From: Zygnema cylindricum
Lineage: Eukaryota > Streptophyta > Zygnematophyceae > Zygnematales > Zygnemataceae
DNA: 64,000 bases
NCBI GenBank assembly: GCA_037447655.1
Contig: JBBHKE010001982.1
Coordinates: 1 to 64,000 of the forward strand
Direction: 5' to 3'
Below, one piece after another: positions 13,248 to 23,129 of this stretch. A program made the position numbers and the translations under genes. The notes beneath the pieces were generated by a model. It was not told where the DNA came from, did no database searches, and saw nothing but the letters and a program-made list of their open reading frames with translations. Within the stretch, counting starts at the first letter, position 1. Each line of letters opens with the position of its first letter.

Positions 13248-13480
13248 TCACAACAACCCTAGTTTAGGTCTTCCTCTTAAAAGCACATCAAATGTCGCCG
13301 CCTTAGTAAGCATATCGGCAGCTTCCTCAAGTGTCGAATTTCCCACAATTGACTTATACTCCTTCTCCCATGCCGGCTTCCACTTTGCTTCCCAATCACA
13401 TGAGTTTCTCGCCTCCGCGTATGATTGAGGATCGCCGGCCAGATTCTCGCACATTAATTTGCTATAAAAGGAATTCCGTC
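13248..13480 (-). pseudogene. copia-2 remnant: pre-RT segment fused to post-RNase H tail
   Basis: This frame reads DPQSYAEARNSCDWEAKW, WEKEYKSIVGNSTLE and then EAADMLTKAATFDVLL. The first part is what normally precedes the RT domain in copia Pol; the second is the tail that follows RNase H. The RT and RNase H core is absent, with the join near codon NSTLE/EAADML at about 13310-13330. The segment is in a different frame from the 1082-codon frame, which stops at 13462, so a small shift near 13462-13480 separates them. The fusion is a deletion product within the element, not a separate gene. Confidence 0.8.
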
Positions 13481-16400
13481 TCCTTCGCATCGGAGACGAA
13501 ATAATGGGAATTAGAATTCTCTCCACCAATTTTGTCATAAGAAAGCCGATTCGGTTTCTTTCCTCTATTCTCTCGAGTACTCCGTCTAAGAACCGGATTT
13601 TGTTCCACAATCTTCTCCTCCTCGTCCACATTCGATTTTGAACTCGAAGATTTTTGACTTTCCGTCGACATTTTGGAATTTCGACTCACATTACTCCGAA
13701 CATCAATGTCAATGTCCAATTTCTCCGAACGCGGATCAACATTTGATTTTCCCTTGTTGATGTTGACAACGGATTCCGGTTCCTCATCCGAATCCGAATC
13801 CTCATCTTCCGGGAAATTGGTAACATCGTCTACCTCATAAAAATCAAGATTCTTCTTCAATTCCGCCGATTTTTCAATAACCGATTTTAAGTCTTCATGA
13901 AAATTGACATATCTGGATTCTTCCACAATGCGACGAACAGGATCAAATACACGATAAAGATTTCCTTTCGTGCTATAGCCCACGAAAATTCTGGGCCAAC
14001 TTCTCGCCGCATATTTCCGTTTCCTTTTCACTTGATCCACATACACCGTAGCACGACATCCCCAAATTCGGAGATGATGGAGAGCCGGTTTTCGCCCATA
14101 AAGTAATTCGAATGGTGTTTTGTCACCGGACACCGAAGTAAGTCCCCGATTACAAATATAATTGGCCGTGAGGATAGCATCTCCCCATAATGAGATACTT
14201 TGACCGGCCGAATGCACCATCGCCCTCACCATTTCTTGTAAGGTCCTATTCTTCCTTTCGGCAACTCCATTTGATTCCGGAGAATAAGGTGAAGTGAATT
14301 GTTGGGTAATACCTTTCTCCTTACAATACCTCTCGAATGCGATAAATTCGCCTCCATTATCCGAACGAATGGCTTTCAACTTCCGTTCGCATTGTCTTTC
14401 GGCAAATGCATGCCACTCAATAAAAGTTTGAAGAGCATCCGATTTCCTCTTCAATAATCGAACCCACGAAAATCTTGAATAATCATCAACGATGACCATA
14501 ATATATTGATTTCCTCTGATGCTCTCCGGCTTAATTTGTCCACATAGATCAACGTGGACAAGCTCCAAAGGATGTTGAGCCCGAAATTTCACATCCTTCG
14601 TTGGATGTGATTTCCGAATTTGTCGTCCTTGACTACATCCATCACACCCATTTACTTTTTTGCCGGTAGCAAGATCTAATCCTATCACACATGCCGTTTT
14701 TATCATTTTCCTCAAATTTCCTTCGGATGTATGACACATCCGATGGTGCCATAATGTTAAATCTCCCTTTAATTCCGAGATTTGATTTAGAATACCCGTG
14801 GAAGAAGCATTCTTCCTTGGTCGCCTCCATAAAAGTCGACTATGTATCGAATTGGTGACTTCGCCTTCGCCGATTAATTTGCCGTCGGCGCGATATATGC
14901 GAATCGCCGAATCACCTCTAGCGACTACGCTTCCACCGGCACGCTGAATTTGAGGTACGTTTAATAGATTCACTGAACCATCTGGAATATATAGGACATT
15001 CAATAGACGCGCCTCCGAAATAGTTTCATTTCCAAAACGGTCCCATGTAGGTAAATTCAATCGAACGGTACCCACTTTACCAACCGTAATCGTTTGTCCA
15101 CTTGCGACCGTAATTAATTTTGGTACGGTAAGTGAACGCATGTCGTCAAAAAGTGTAGCGTCCGTACACACGTGGTGAGACGCTCCCGTGTCAATAATCC
15201 ATTCCTTTTCGTGTGCGTCACTTGGTTCACTTAATGAATCAATAGAGAGGTGAAGACAAGTGAACGTTTGTCCTCCTTCGTCTCCTTCAAAATTTCCCAA
15301 GTCAACAAAATTTCCATGACTTCCACCATGACCGCCATAGCGTCCACGACCACGACCACTATCACGTCCGCGACCGCGACCTCCAAAACTGCGACCGCTT
15401 CTTACTCCTCCGCTACTAAATTTAGAGTAGCATTGTTGGCTCGTATGGCCTAGTTTCCCACAATTGAAGCATTCTCTCTCTTTATCCGGACACGAAGCCG
15501 AAAAATGACCGGGCTGGTTGCAACGGAAACACAAGACGTTGCTATTATCATTCTGGACGAACCGAGGTCTCAAATTTCCGCTCCTATCAAGCCACTTTCC
15601 ACGACCTCTCGGACCTCCTCCTTTTCCACCCCCTCTTCCACGAAAATAATGTAAATCCGCAAATTCGGGAGCAGTCACATTCAAGGATCCCGTGTCCAAA
15701 GAGCCTTTTGAAGAGCTAACATGATTACTCTCCGCCATCTTTAAATAATTCACAATAAACTCGTAAGTATTATTATCCCTCGCAAGTAAAACTTCTTTGA
15801 GATGGATCCACTTATCCGGTAATGCATTCAAAAAGCCTGTTACTTTGTCCTCCTCCGTGATCACTCTCCCATTGTTGAGAAGTTGCTCCACAATAATATC
15901 GAATCTCTTCACGGCATCGTCAAAAGATTCATTGGATTTCATCTTGAATTGCATAAAATCGGAAAACATATATTGGCCCTTGTTTTGGATTCCCCTCTCA
16001 AATTGGGATTCCAACGCCTTCCAACATCCGTGTGCGGTGCTATGCGTGAGGAAATGATCATGCACGGAAACTGAACACGTTTGCATCAATCCGGTGATGG
16101 CCGCAAGATTTTTTTGCTTCCAGAACCGACGAGCCTTCACATCTCCAAACGACATTTTCTCCTCTCCATTGACGACCTTCCAAAGGCCTCTCAAAATCAA
16201 TTGAGCTCGAATATATTTCTTCCATGAAGGGTAATTCGATCCATTGAATACGACGGTCTTTCCAGGCATCTGAAACATTTCCACTCCTCCTTGACTATCT
16301 TCTTCTAAATCGGAATCGTCATCAAGCTTAAATTTCCCCCTCTTATCTTTCACTTTCTTAGCCTCCTCATCACTATCATCGGAATCTCCACCATCCGGAT

Positions 16401-16710
16401 CGGGATCCGGATCACCATGAGTTAATTCATCGAACCTCCTATCCACAGCCGAGAATTTTTCATCAATCCGACGCATGAAATTCTCCAAATAATCTCGCAT
16501 TTGATTGTCGGACATCGAGCCACCGACACCTCTATTTTGATCAAACGAATCCGTGGGGAATGATGACTCAAATGCGGCTCCGGTAAAACTGAACTCTTTC
16601 TCTTCTTTAGGAGGATCCTCGGGAGTCGGCAAATTTTCCCAAAAATTAGAAAACGGGGTAGTTGAAGAGGAGGGGGTGAAAGGGGACTTCTTTTTGTTCC
16701 TTCCTCCCAT
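13462..16710 (-). CDS. Intact Gag-protease-integrase polyprotein of copia-2 (1082 aa)
   Basis: A single uninterrupted frame from ATG at 16710. After an acidic N-terminal region, the Gag core begins near residue 150 (VVFNGSNYPSWKKYI). Two CCHC zinc knuckles (CFRCNQPGHFSASC and CFNCGKLGHTSQQC, about residues 392-430) are flanked by RG-rich boxes near 357-370 and 437-457. The protease site is WIIDTGAS (about 502). The pre-integrase motif is LWHHRMCH (about 653). The integrase triad is complete: Asp in LVHVDLCG (about 722), Asp in RSDNGGEF (about 783) and Glu in NGVAERKNRT (about 815). The usual RT and RNase H do not follow. Such a product could form particles and integrate cDNA but could not make it without RT from another element. 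Function is inferred from the copia family. Confidence 0.9.
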   Translation of the reverse strand: MGGRNKKKSPFTPSSSTTPFSNFWENLPTPEDPPKEEKEFSFTGAAFESSFPTDSFDQNRGVGGSMSDNQMRDYLENFMRRIDEKFSAVDRRFDELTHGDPDPDPDGGDSDDSDEEAKKVKDKRGKFKLDDDSDLEEDSQGGVEMFQMPGKTVVFNGSNYPSWKKYIRAQLILRGLWKVVNGEEKMSFGDVKARRFWKQKNLAAITGLMQTCSVSVHDHFLTHSTAHGCWKALESQFERGIQNKGQYMFSDFMQFKMKSNESFDDAVKRFDIIVEQLLNNGRVITEEDKVTGFLNALPDKWIHLKEVLLARDNNTYEFIVNYLKMAESNHVSSSKGSLDTGSLNVTAPEFADLHYFRGRGGGKGGGPRGRGKWLDRSGNLRPRFVQNDNSNVLCFRCNQPGHFSASCPDKERECFNCGKLGHTSQQCYSKFSSGGVRSGRSFGGRGRGRDSGRGRGRYGGHGGSHGNFVDLGNFEGDEGGQTFTCLHLSIDSLSEPSDAHEKEWIIDTGASHHVCTDATLFDDMRSLTVPKLITVASGQTITVGKVGTVRLNLPTWDRFGNETISEARLLNVLYIPDGSVNLLNVPQIQRAGGSVVARGDSAIRIYRADGKLIGEGEVTNSIHSRLLWRRPRKNASSTGILNQISELKGDLTLWHHRMCHTSEGNLRKMIKTACVIGLDLATGKKVNGCDGCSQGRQIRKSHPTKDVKFRAQHPLELVHVDLCGQIKPESIRGNQYIMVIVDDYSRFSWVRLLKRKSDALQTFIEWHAFAERQCERKLKAIRSDNGGEFIAFERYCKEKGITQQFTSPYSPESNGVAERKNRTLQEMVRAMVHSAGQSISLWGDAILTANYICNRGLTSVSGDKTPFELLYGRKPALHHLRIWGCRATVYVDQVKRKRKYAARSWPRIFVGYSTKGNLYRVFDPVRRIVEESRYVNFHEDLKSVIEKSAELKKNLDFYEVDDVTNFPEDEDSDSDEEPESVVNINKGKSNVDPRSEKLDIDIDVRSNVSRNSKMSTESQKSSSSKSNVDEEEKIVEQNPVLRRSTRENRGKKPNRLSYDKIGGENSNSHYFVSDAKETEFLL

Positions 16711-16727
16711 ACACTACAATGGAGCTC

Positions 16728-16746
16728 TACCCGCTCCGATACCAAA
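16728..16746 (-). promoter_or_regulatory. Primer binding site of copia-2
   Basis: Minus strand reads TTTGGTATCGGAGCGGGTA directly after the 5' LTR, resembling the initiator-tRNA-Met complement TGGTATCAGAGC used by many plant copia elements, with one mismatch in the core. Confidence 0.8.
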
Positions 16747-17314
16747 TGAAAGGATCGATAATACACTCTGAGTTCACTAACAAACACTTATAGCAGCAGA
16801 AGCATTCAGATTATAAAACATTAAATCAACATTGAAGAGACATTTCATAAAATTCTCACATTAACAAAAAACTGAAATTACAATTTCTTCTCTATCTCTT
16901 CTATTACTCCATATAATCCTCCAATTCCTCATTGAGTGATTAACACACAGTCATGGTGTCCCTTAAATACAATACCATCCATAGCGTGACACGTGTGAGC
17001 GTGCGCCGCCAAGAAGCCTCCAGAAATCTGCCACCTGTCCACAGATTATGCTAGAATACTCTAAATTTCACTAAGGACTCAAACATAGCAAAACGACAAA
17101 CCAAAACGAAAGTACTAGACAAAACTAGAAGTACTATCGTACTAAACTAGACGTACAAAAATTCTAGACGCGAAACGAAACGACAAATTCATTTCGCGAA
17201 ACCTATAGAACTTTCACGTAACTGTACTTTCGGTATATTCAAGAAAGTACAATTTTTCTTTCGCGAAATCAAACTGATTCCGCGTGCGTACGATTCTTTC
17301 AATGAATCGTAACA
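16747..17314 (-). repeat. 5' LTR of copia-2
   Basis: 568 bp partner of 12647-13214, with scattered differences (for example TATAGAAC context conserved, ACTCCATATAA against ACTCTATATAA). It would contain the element promoter. Confidence 0.92.
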
Positions 17315-17730
17315 TTTAATGATGGATACGACAAAATAATTGAATGGATGAGGATACCTTGTTAGGTCGACAATGCAAATGACAAAGGATAATGGTTCGT
17401 CGCTTATACTAAACCACCGAAGACATCAGTTCAGATAATCCAACGCTGGTATTCTCGAATCTAATTTGCGGACGACGACGTTGTTTCGTCGAACCAATAT
17501 TAGGAAACTCGAATAAAGTCGAACGCTCGACGACATGCTGTCGCCGCTTGAATGTCGGTTTATAAGTCGCAGGGCCAACGGTTCAATTTTCCAACTGTGA
17601 ATATTGGACTTTTTTTACAGTTGGACTATCTAAGTTAAGGTTTGAGTAAAAGAGTGTCTTTTAAGTTGTTTTTGTCCCCTTCAATTGTGTATTTTCATTT
17701 TTTTCTCTTAACCAATACTTTTGTTTTTAA

Positions 17731-19080
17731 ATGGAGGGCGGCCAACGACCATTCAAACGAATGCGCTCTGCCATTCCAAGGCGATTTCGTCCACTACCAA
17801 CGGCAACCGCGATAGGGGGTGATATACCTAGAGGGGAGAACTTGGAGAGGGAAAGGGGTGCAACCGAAGGAATGTTGGGGAATAGGGTGGAACCGGAAGA
17901 GGGCGGTAAGGAAAGGGTTGGAATGGGTTGGAATGGAGTTGTTTTTGAGGGAGGGGGAAGAAACGGGTGTTGACATAGATGAGATGGAGGAAACTGAGGC
18001 GGTGGGGAGGGAAGGGACGGGTACGGAGAGGGTAGTAAGGGGAAGTGAGCCGGAGGGGGGGTTACTGGATGAAGGGATTGGAGTGGACGAAGAAGGTGTC
18101 CGCAAAGTAGAAGAGGGCAAGGAAGCAAACGAAGAATACGAACCCTCGGGAACTGCGTCGGACGAGCCTTTAGAGGAAGGGGAAGAGCCTACGGAAGAGG
18201 AGGAAGAATCGGAAGACACCCAATCGTCGGACATTCCGGTCATGAAATACGACGACGATCCCTCAACCTCGGACCAGCAATCTTCGGAGAGCTTGGAAAG
18301 ACGCATGGAGGAAGAATATGGAGACGACGACGAGATTGTCGCTTTTCCACCATCACCGAATCGTGATAGAGCTCTCGTGGCAGTACAAGGACCTCAAATT
18401 CCGGCCGAGCGTTATGTGGTAATTCGAGAGGAAGAACCCGATTGGTTTTTCTCGCCTCCAGTCGTAGATGAGGCCATGGATGGCTTCCTACCGACAGCTG
18501 TCCATTACATCCCAGTCGAGGAGTGGTCGGACTATTGGCATTACGAGGAGGCTCGGCCTTTTGACCGGTGGTTGAACCCCGTCCCGGAAATTCTCGACAT
18601 CCTTCCCGATGTCCCCACCCACCCAACATGGTTGTACATCCATCATACAACCATGCGTCAAATTTCCCATACATTCGGCATTTTCAGCCTAATTATGAAA
18701 GTTTCACATGGATTGTACTTCGACCGATTGGATTCGAAATAGATGTCTCGGAATTACTCCGACATTATCACCCTTGGGACCCACGGTTGTTTACCATTCT
18801 ACGTCGTGCAATTCGTACTCCGGAGCTAAACAATTTTTTAGATGCTCAAAGTGCCGTCTTACAACGCTTTCGAAATGTGCAAGTGAGGCGTACGTATCTA
18901 TGGGAAATTCCGAGGGTCCCACATGTTGATGAGCCCCCTCCACCACCGGAAGTACAACGATTGAGGAATGAAGTTCAAAATCTCAATCCGCATTGGGAGG
19001 CTCAAGAAATAGCGATGATAACAGTTCGTCGCTTAATTAATAACTTAACTCAAGAGCTTGCCGGCATTAGGCGGCATTGA
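17731..19080 (+). pseudogene. Second gene of the pogo-like transposon, unrecognised product, frame-broken
   Basis: An ATG at 17731 opens a frame (MEGGQRPFKRMRS) that runs to 17973. A second frame, open from about 17819 to 18742, carries an acidic stretch (EPLEEGEEPTEEEEESEDTQ) and then an aromatic-rich segment (WFFSPPVVDEAM, EEWSDYWHYEEARPFDRW). A third frame continues to a stop at 19080 (RPIGFEIDVSELL, RFRNVQVRRTYLWEIPRVP, LINNLTQELAGIRRH). The content flows from one frame to the next near 17960 and 18690, so I read one gene of about 450 codons with two single-base shifts or unrecognised small introns. I do not recognise the protein. It lies on the same strand as the transposase and within its first intron, so it could be an accessory protein of the element or an alternative product sharing exon 1. 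Neither is shown. Confidence 0.5.
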
Positions 19081-19583
19081 TGGGAGTTGACAAGGGTAAA
19101 TTTTGTGGCCTTCATTCGATGGAGAGGTATCCCGATTTAGCCCTCAGCCTACATTGGGTGCCACAATGTTTTGTTTTTTTTTATTTTATTTATCATACAA
19201 GTGTGAATTTAATATTTCTCTCCCCTTTTTTCACCAAATGAATGTAAATTCGACTTTAAGTCATATATTTGGTTTTGCTGATATCGTCATTGTATTTCAT
19301 AATCCTCTTTCCCGGCTTAACGACGACACAAGGTCGTCGCTGGTTTGTCGATGAAGTGAGGATTTCTCATTGGTGGTCGGCAGCTCACTATGTATCAACG
19401 ATGTTTCTAAAAAAAAAAAATAGCTTTGCAGATATAACGACGAGTTTCTATCGTCGCTAAATCTGTGACAACAACTATTCGTCGCTGAATATTGTCATTT
19501 CTTTTTAGAGTCGTTCCAATTTTTTATACGACTTTCCAATCAATAATCTCATTAATTCTTTTGACATTGTTTGTTGTTCACAG
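19081..19583 (+). other. Rest of the transposase first intron
   Basis: AT-rich DNA with GTCGTCGCTGG, ATCGTCGCTAAA and TTCGTCGCTGAA words at about 19320-19490, the same motif family as the transposon ends. It ends in the acceptor TTCACAG at 19577-19583. Confidence 0.5.
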
Positions 19584-21469
19584 TGAACCAAAAGGCCAAG
19601 CGATGGTGGGGAGAGAGGAGGTCCACGCTTGACGGAATACGAGGGACAACTCGGACGTTCTCTACTTCTAGTTTTGGGACGAGATCAGTGGCGGTTACCA
19701 AGGCTTTGCCGGGACGAAGAAGGAAGGAGGCCGCTTGGGTCACTGTTATACACGAGGAGTTACTTTCAGATTTCGAATGTTTTAAGAAAGCGGGTATGAA
19801 GATGTCCACCACAATTCTCGGGGGCATCGCTAGGGACATCATAAGAGAAAGGAGGAAAGAGTACGGACCGGAATGGTTCAACAATGACGGGTAGGAAATA
19901 CATCCAATCATAAATAAAAGGTGGGTGCAGAGGTGTCAAGAGAAGCACAACATCGTTGTGCGTGCACAAAAGAGGAAACTACAAAGTAGTCCCGAGAAAG
20001 AGGAATACATTGAGCGTACCGTATCCTTCCACATGGGCGTTCTAAAGCATGGGTTTGAATCTGGTGAGTCACTCTTCATTACAAATATAGTTTAATGACT
20101 TTTCCTTTTTTTTGTGTTTTGTTTTCATTGTATTCCCTACTTAACGGCATATACAAAAAATAACTAAATTTGTTTTGGTTTGGCGGCGAATGTATAATAG
20201 TACTTTTCAACGAAGACCTCATGGAAAACATGGACGAAACTCACATGATAGTCAACAACGATAATGGAAAAATTTTGAGGTTTAGAGGGGACGAAGTGGT
20301 GAAATACGCTGATGTTGCTGGAGGAGGCGAGTCCATGACTCTCATGGTGCGACTAAATAGAGGGGTGAACGCTCGTATCGAGAACCCAATGATAATTTTT
20401 GCAAATCGTGCCAGAAGATACCCGATACAAGGATTACCGGACAACGTCCCGGGTGTGTTTTTTCTCCCTCATCTAATGTTTTCATTTTATCTTTGATGTC
20501 TTATTGACTTCGATGGAGGTTTATCTATTTCTCTCCAACCATGTTTTTGTGTTTCATTCTTTTTATGTATATCTCTTTACCTTGTCCTCGTATACCTCCT
20601 CCCCCCTTCTCTTACTACAAAACATGGTTTTTTTTTTTCTTTAACACTCTAATTTCTCTTATCAAAAATAATGACTCATATTATAAGCTTTCTATGGTAC
20701 ACGTAGCTTACTTTCCCTCTAATGCATATGTAAGCAAGCATTACAAAATGTTTAATTTTTTTCCTTTTTTTGTCTATTATATGTATTTTCAGGTGTTTGT
20801 TACCGGACCGGTCCGAAGGGATGGAATGATAAAACGGTGTTCCCACAATGGGTCGAAGAGGCAAGGTCTTACCAAGGGGATCGTGATGGACGTCAATAAA
20901 TTATCTTCCTAGACAACTGCGGTGGTCACAATACGTCCGATGAGTTGGAGCGAGTTCTAGAGGCCAAAAACACCGTGTTACACTATTTTCCACTTAATGC
21001 AACGCATCTTGTTCAACCGGCCGACTCCTTCGTCATTTCCAAAATCAAGGACGTGTGGAGTCACATTTGGGACAGTTGGAAAGCGAAAGGAATCGAGAAC
21101 GGTCAATGGGCTAAACCTTCTAGCCGTGGATGGTCCGGTTAATTGGTTTGACCCAGCAAAGCGTTTTTTTTTTAATTGGCGAGGGACTCTATCTGAGAGG
21201 TCAATTCGATGAGGGACAAAAACGGAATGAGTTATGCGAGAAAAGCAATGAATCAATGTGGCTTGTCTCTATGCGACGAAAAGTGGGAAGAAGACATGCT
21301 CACACAACAACTGCAAGGCATAATCAGCAAATATCGCAACCACTTCGAAGGCGAAGCTGTGGAACCTCGTTGCCCGAAGGCAAGGGAATTCCTCCAAAAT
21401 ATTGAAGATGCCGACAGTCAACAAAACAACATTTTCAATGAGGGAGGGTTGAGCGGGAACGAGTTTTAA

Positions 21470-22013
21470 ACATATTACATGATTGCGTATTGCCTTTTTA
21501 AAATATATTAGTTTGGGAATGGTTGTTTGATTATAGAAAGGGAATAGCACTTAACCTGGTGCCAGATTAATGTAGACAATTCATGGAGTCCAGTATTATT
21601 TGACTTCATAGGATAGAACAGATTTCGTATGTGTGTATGGTTTTTAATATGGGAAAATATGATTTCGTTTTTTATGAAGTAAAAAACCCTTGTATTTTGT
21701 GGAATTGGATATATTTTACAAAATTCTTATGTATTTACCTTCAGATGTTGTTAATGTGGTGTTGAAAATTCCAGTGTGCTTGTAGTATGGAATTATATTT
21801 TTTTTTGCAATTTACATCTTACCCTAATCAGCGACGACTATGCTTCGTCGTTTGTTGATCATCCTTATCGGAAATTGATAAGTCGTTAGTTTCCTAAACA
21901 ACATATTCATCGCACTGAGTAATGGTTGCTCTTGCAGGGACGAGAATTTGTCGTCGCTGGACAGTAATTTACCGGCGAAAAAACTTGATTATAATATCTG
22001 ACAAAGCACAGGC
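21470..22013. other. 3' non-coding part of the pogo-like transposon
   Basis: Follows the likely transposase stop. AT-rich, with motif copies CAGCGACGAC near 21831 and GTCGTCGCTGG near 21950. No coding sequence is seen. Confidence 0.5.
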
Positions 22014-22275
22014 TGTGTCGCCGCTAAATGGAAATTGATCGACGAAATAACTTCATCATCATATATGAGAAAACAAAGTATGTTTCGTCGCTAAAAGGAA
22101 ATTCAGCGACGAAACAACTTCATCATCATATCTAAGAAAACAAAGTATGTTTCGTCGCTAGAAAGAAATTCAGCGACAAAACAACTTCATCATCTTATAT
22201 GAGAAAACAAAGTATGTTTCGTCGCTAAAAGGAAATTCAATGACAAAACAATGTTCTCACCATCTCCGACAAAGC
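22014..22275. repeat. 67-bp subterminal tandem array with hairpin motif
   Basis: About four units with a 67-bp period (TGTTTCGTCG starts at 22081, 22148 and 22215). Each unit holds TTTCGTCGCT and, about 12 bp later, AGCGACGAAA or a close variant, so each can form a hairpin and carries the transposon's terminal motif in both orientations. The units differ at a few sites. Confidence 0.85.
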
Positions 22276-22351
22276 AGAGTTTGTCGTTGCTGAATTCAAT
22301 CATGGAAGCCTTTGTGGAAACCTTTCTACGCCGAGGTTGTTTTGTCGCTGG

Positions 22352-23093
22352 TTCATAAAGTTTTAGCTTTCAAATTCTATGGATATTATTATATTGTGAT
22401 CAAATAACAACCTTAATCCTATGTTAAAAAAATCATTTTGAAACTGAAACGATTAATACATTAGTGAAAATGAAACCAAAGTATTCCGGGTAGGAAAAGC
22501 AAAGATCAAGAAAGATACGCAGTGAGAAGTAAAATAAAAAAAAATCATATTTGCAGCATATATAGATGATTCACAAACAAAAAATGCAAAGTACATGAAA
22601 TATAGTTAAATGCGATAATATCATCGAAACAACATGAAAGCAATTAGAAAAACACACAATGAATACAAAAAATATAAAAAGTTGACACAAATAATATCAT
22701 TCATTAAACACAATGGGAAAAGAAGTACAAAATTTTGGTATTTCATGATAAACTATTTTTAAAACGTTAAACTAAAACAAAGGCCTATTAATCTGCAGTA
22801 GTCAGCAAAGCTATATATAGTACTGAATTATTAACGTTTGTGCTTCTAACTCGGAAATCCCCTTAAAACAACTTTAAAAATCTTCATATTTTACACACAC
22901 TAACTGAGTATCCACCATCCGTGATAACAAATATAGATCCATGGAAAGCTCCTGACGGTATACTCCATGCGCTTTCGTATGGTCTAATACCTTCAACATG
23001 ATATTTTATTATTCCCTATATCGTATGTTTTCGTGGGGTGCTCTCCAATAAAACATGCCGTCGGATATACCCTCATCATCGATGACAGTTCAG

Positions 23094-23129
<36 letters not shown>

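Larger units (their letters stand above)
12647..17314 (-). mobile_element. Young RT-less Ty1/copia derivative (copia-2), nested
   Basis: The LTRs (12647-13214 and 16747-17314) are 568 bp each and differ at only about a dozen to fifteen sites by eye. A perfect 5-bp target duplication TTTAA lies at 12642-12646 and 17315-17319. On the minus strand a primer site TTGGTATCGGAGC follows the 5' LTR, close to the initiator-tRNA-Met site common in copia elements, and a polypurine tract AAAAGGGGGAA precedes the 3' LTR. The body encodes Gag, protease and integrase but jumps from the region before RT straight to the C-terminal tail after RNase H. It sits in the first intron of the pogo-like transposase gene. 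Confidence 0.93.
11923..21469 (+). pseudogene. Pogo-like DDE_1 transposase gene, multi-exon, nonsense-mutated
   Basis: Proposed exons: 11923-12295, 19584-20063, 20201-20452 and 20793-about 21469. Exon 1 ends at a strong GTAAGC donor and exon 2 follows TTCACAG; joining them keeps frame and gives GTMNQKAKRWWGER. Exon 1 has an acidic, Asn-rich start and then a likely DNA-binding region. Exons 3 and 4 carry the catalytic region: Asp in NMDETH (20233-20235), Asp in FLDNCGGH (20912-20914) and Asp in LVQPADSF (21023-21025), with 36 residues between the last two, as in pogo-group DDD transposases. The C-terminus (SLCDEKWEEDML) also fits that family from memory. Two in-frame stops, TAG at 19892-19894 and TAA at 20897-20899, and a frame break between about 21125 and 21205 make this copy non-functional. 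The first intron is 7.3 kb and contains copia-2 and the second gene. Confidence 0.75.
11370..22351 (+). mobile_element. Large pogo/DDE_1-type DNA transposon, two genes, with nested copia-2
   Basis: I place the ends at CCAGCGACGAAA (11370) and TTTTGTCGCTGG (22340-22351), which are inverted repeats with one mismatch. The same motif recurs in a 67-bp subterminal array (22014-22275) and in scattered GTCGTCG-type words across the element, as expected of transposase binding sites. Inside are a split transposase gene whose order is N-terminal DNA-binding region then DDE_1 catalytic domain, a second long coding region (17731-19080), and a younger copia element (12647-17314). I do not see a convincing target duplication at the proposed ends, so the exact borders are uncertain. 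About 10.98 kb with the insert, about 6.3 kb without it. Confidence 0.65.

Noticed and set aside
19892-20899. Alternative genetic code in which TAA and TAG encode Gln
   Set aside because: The TPR gene ends naturally at TAA where its family ends, and other repeats show ordinary decay; the stops in the transposase are better read as nonsense mutations.
11370-22351. Pogo-like transposase as the mobiliser of the TA-flanked MITEs in the window
   Set aside because: Pogo elements do use TA targets, but the MITE ends (CACCGYGAATCG) are unlike the transposon's CCAGCGACGAAA ends, so no direct link is supported.
23096-23127. Poly(A) tail of a retrotransposed gene or LINE
   Set aside because: No coding remnant or target duplication is visible on either side of the A run; a simple homopolymer is sufficient.
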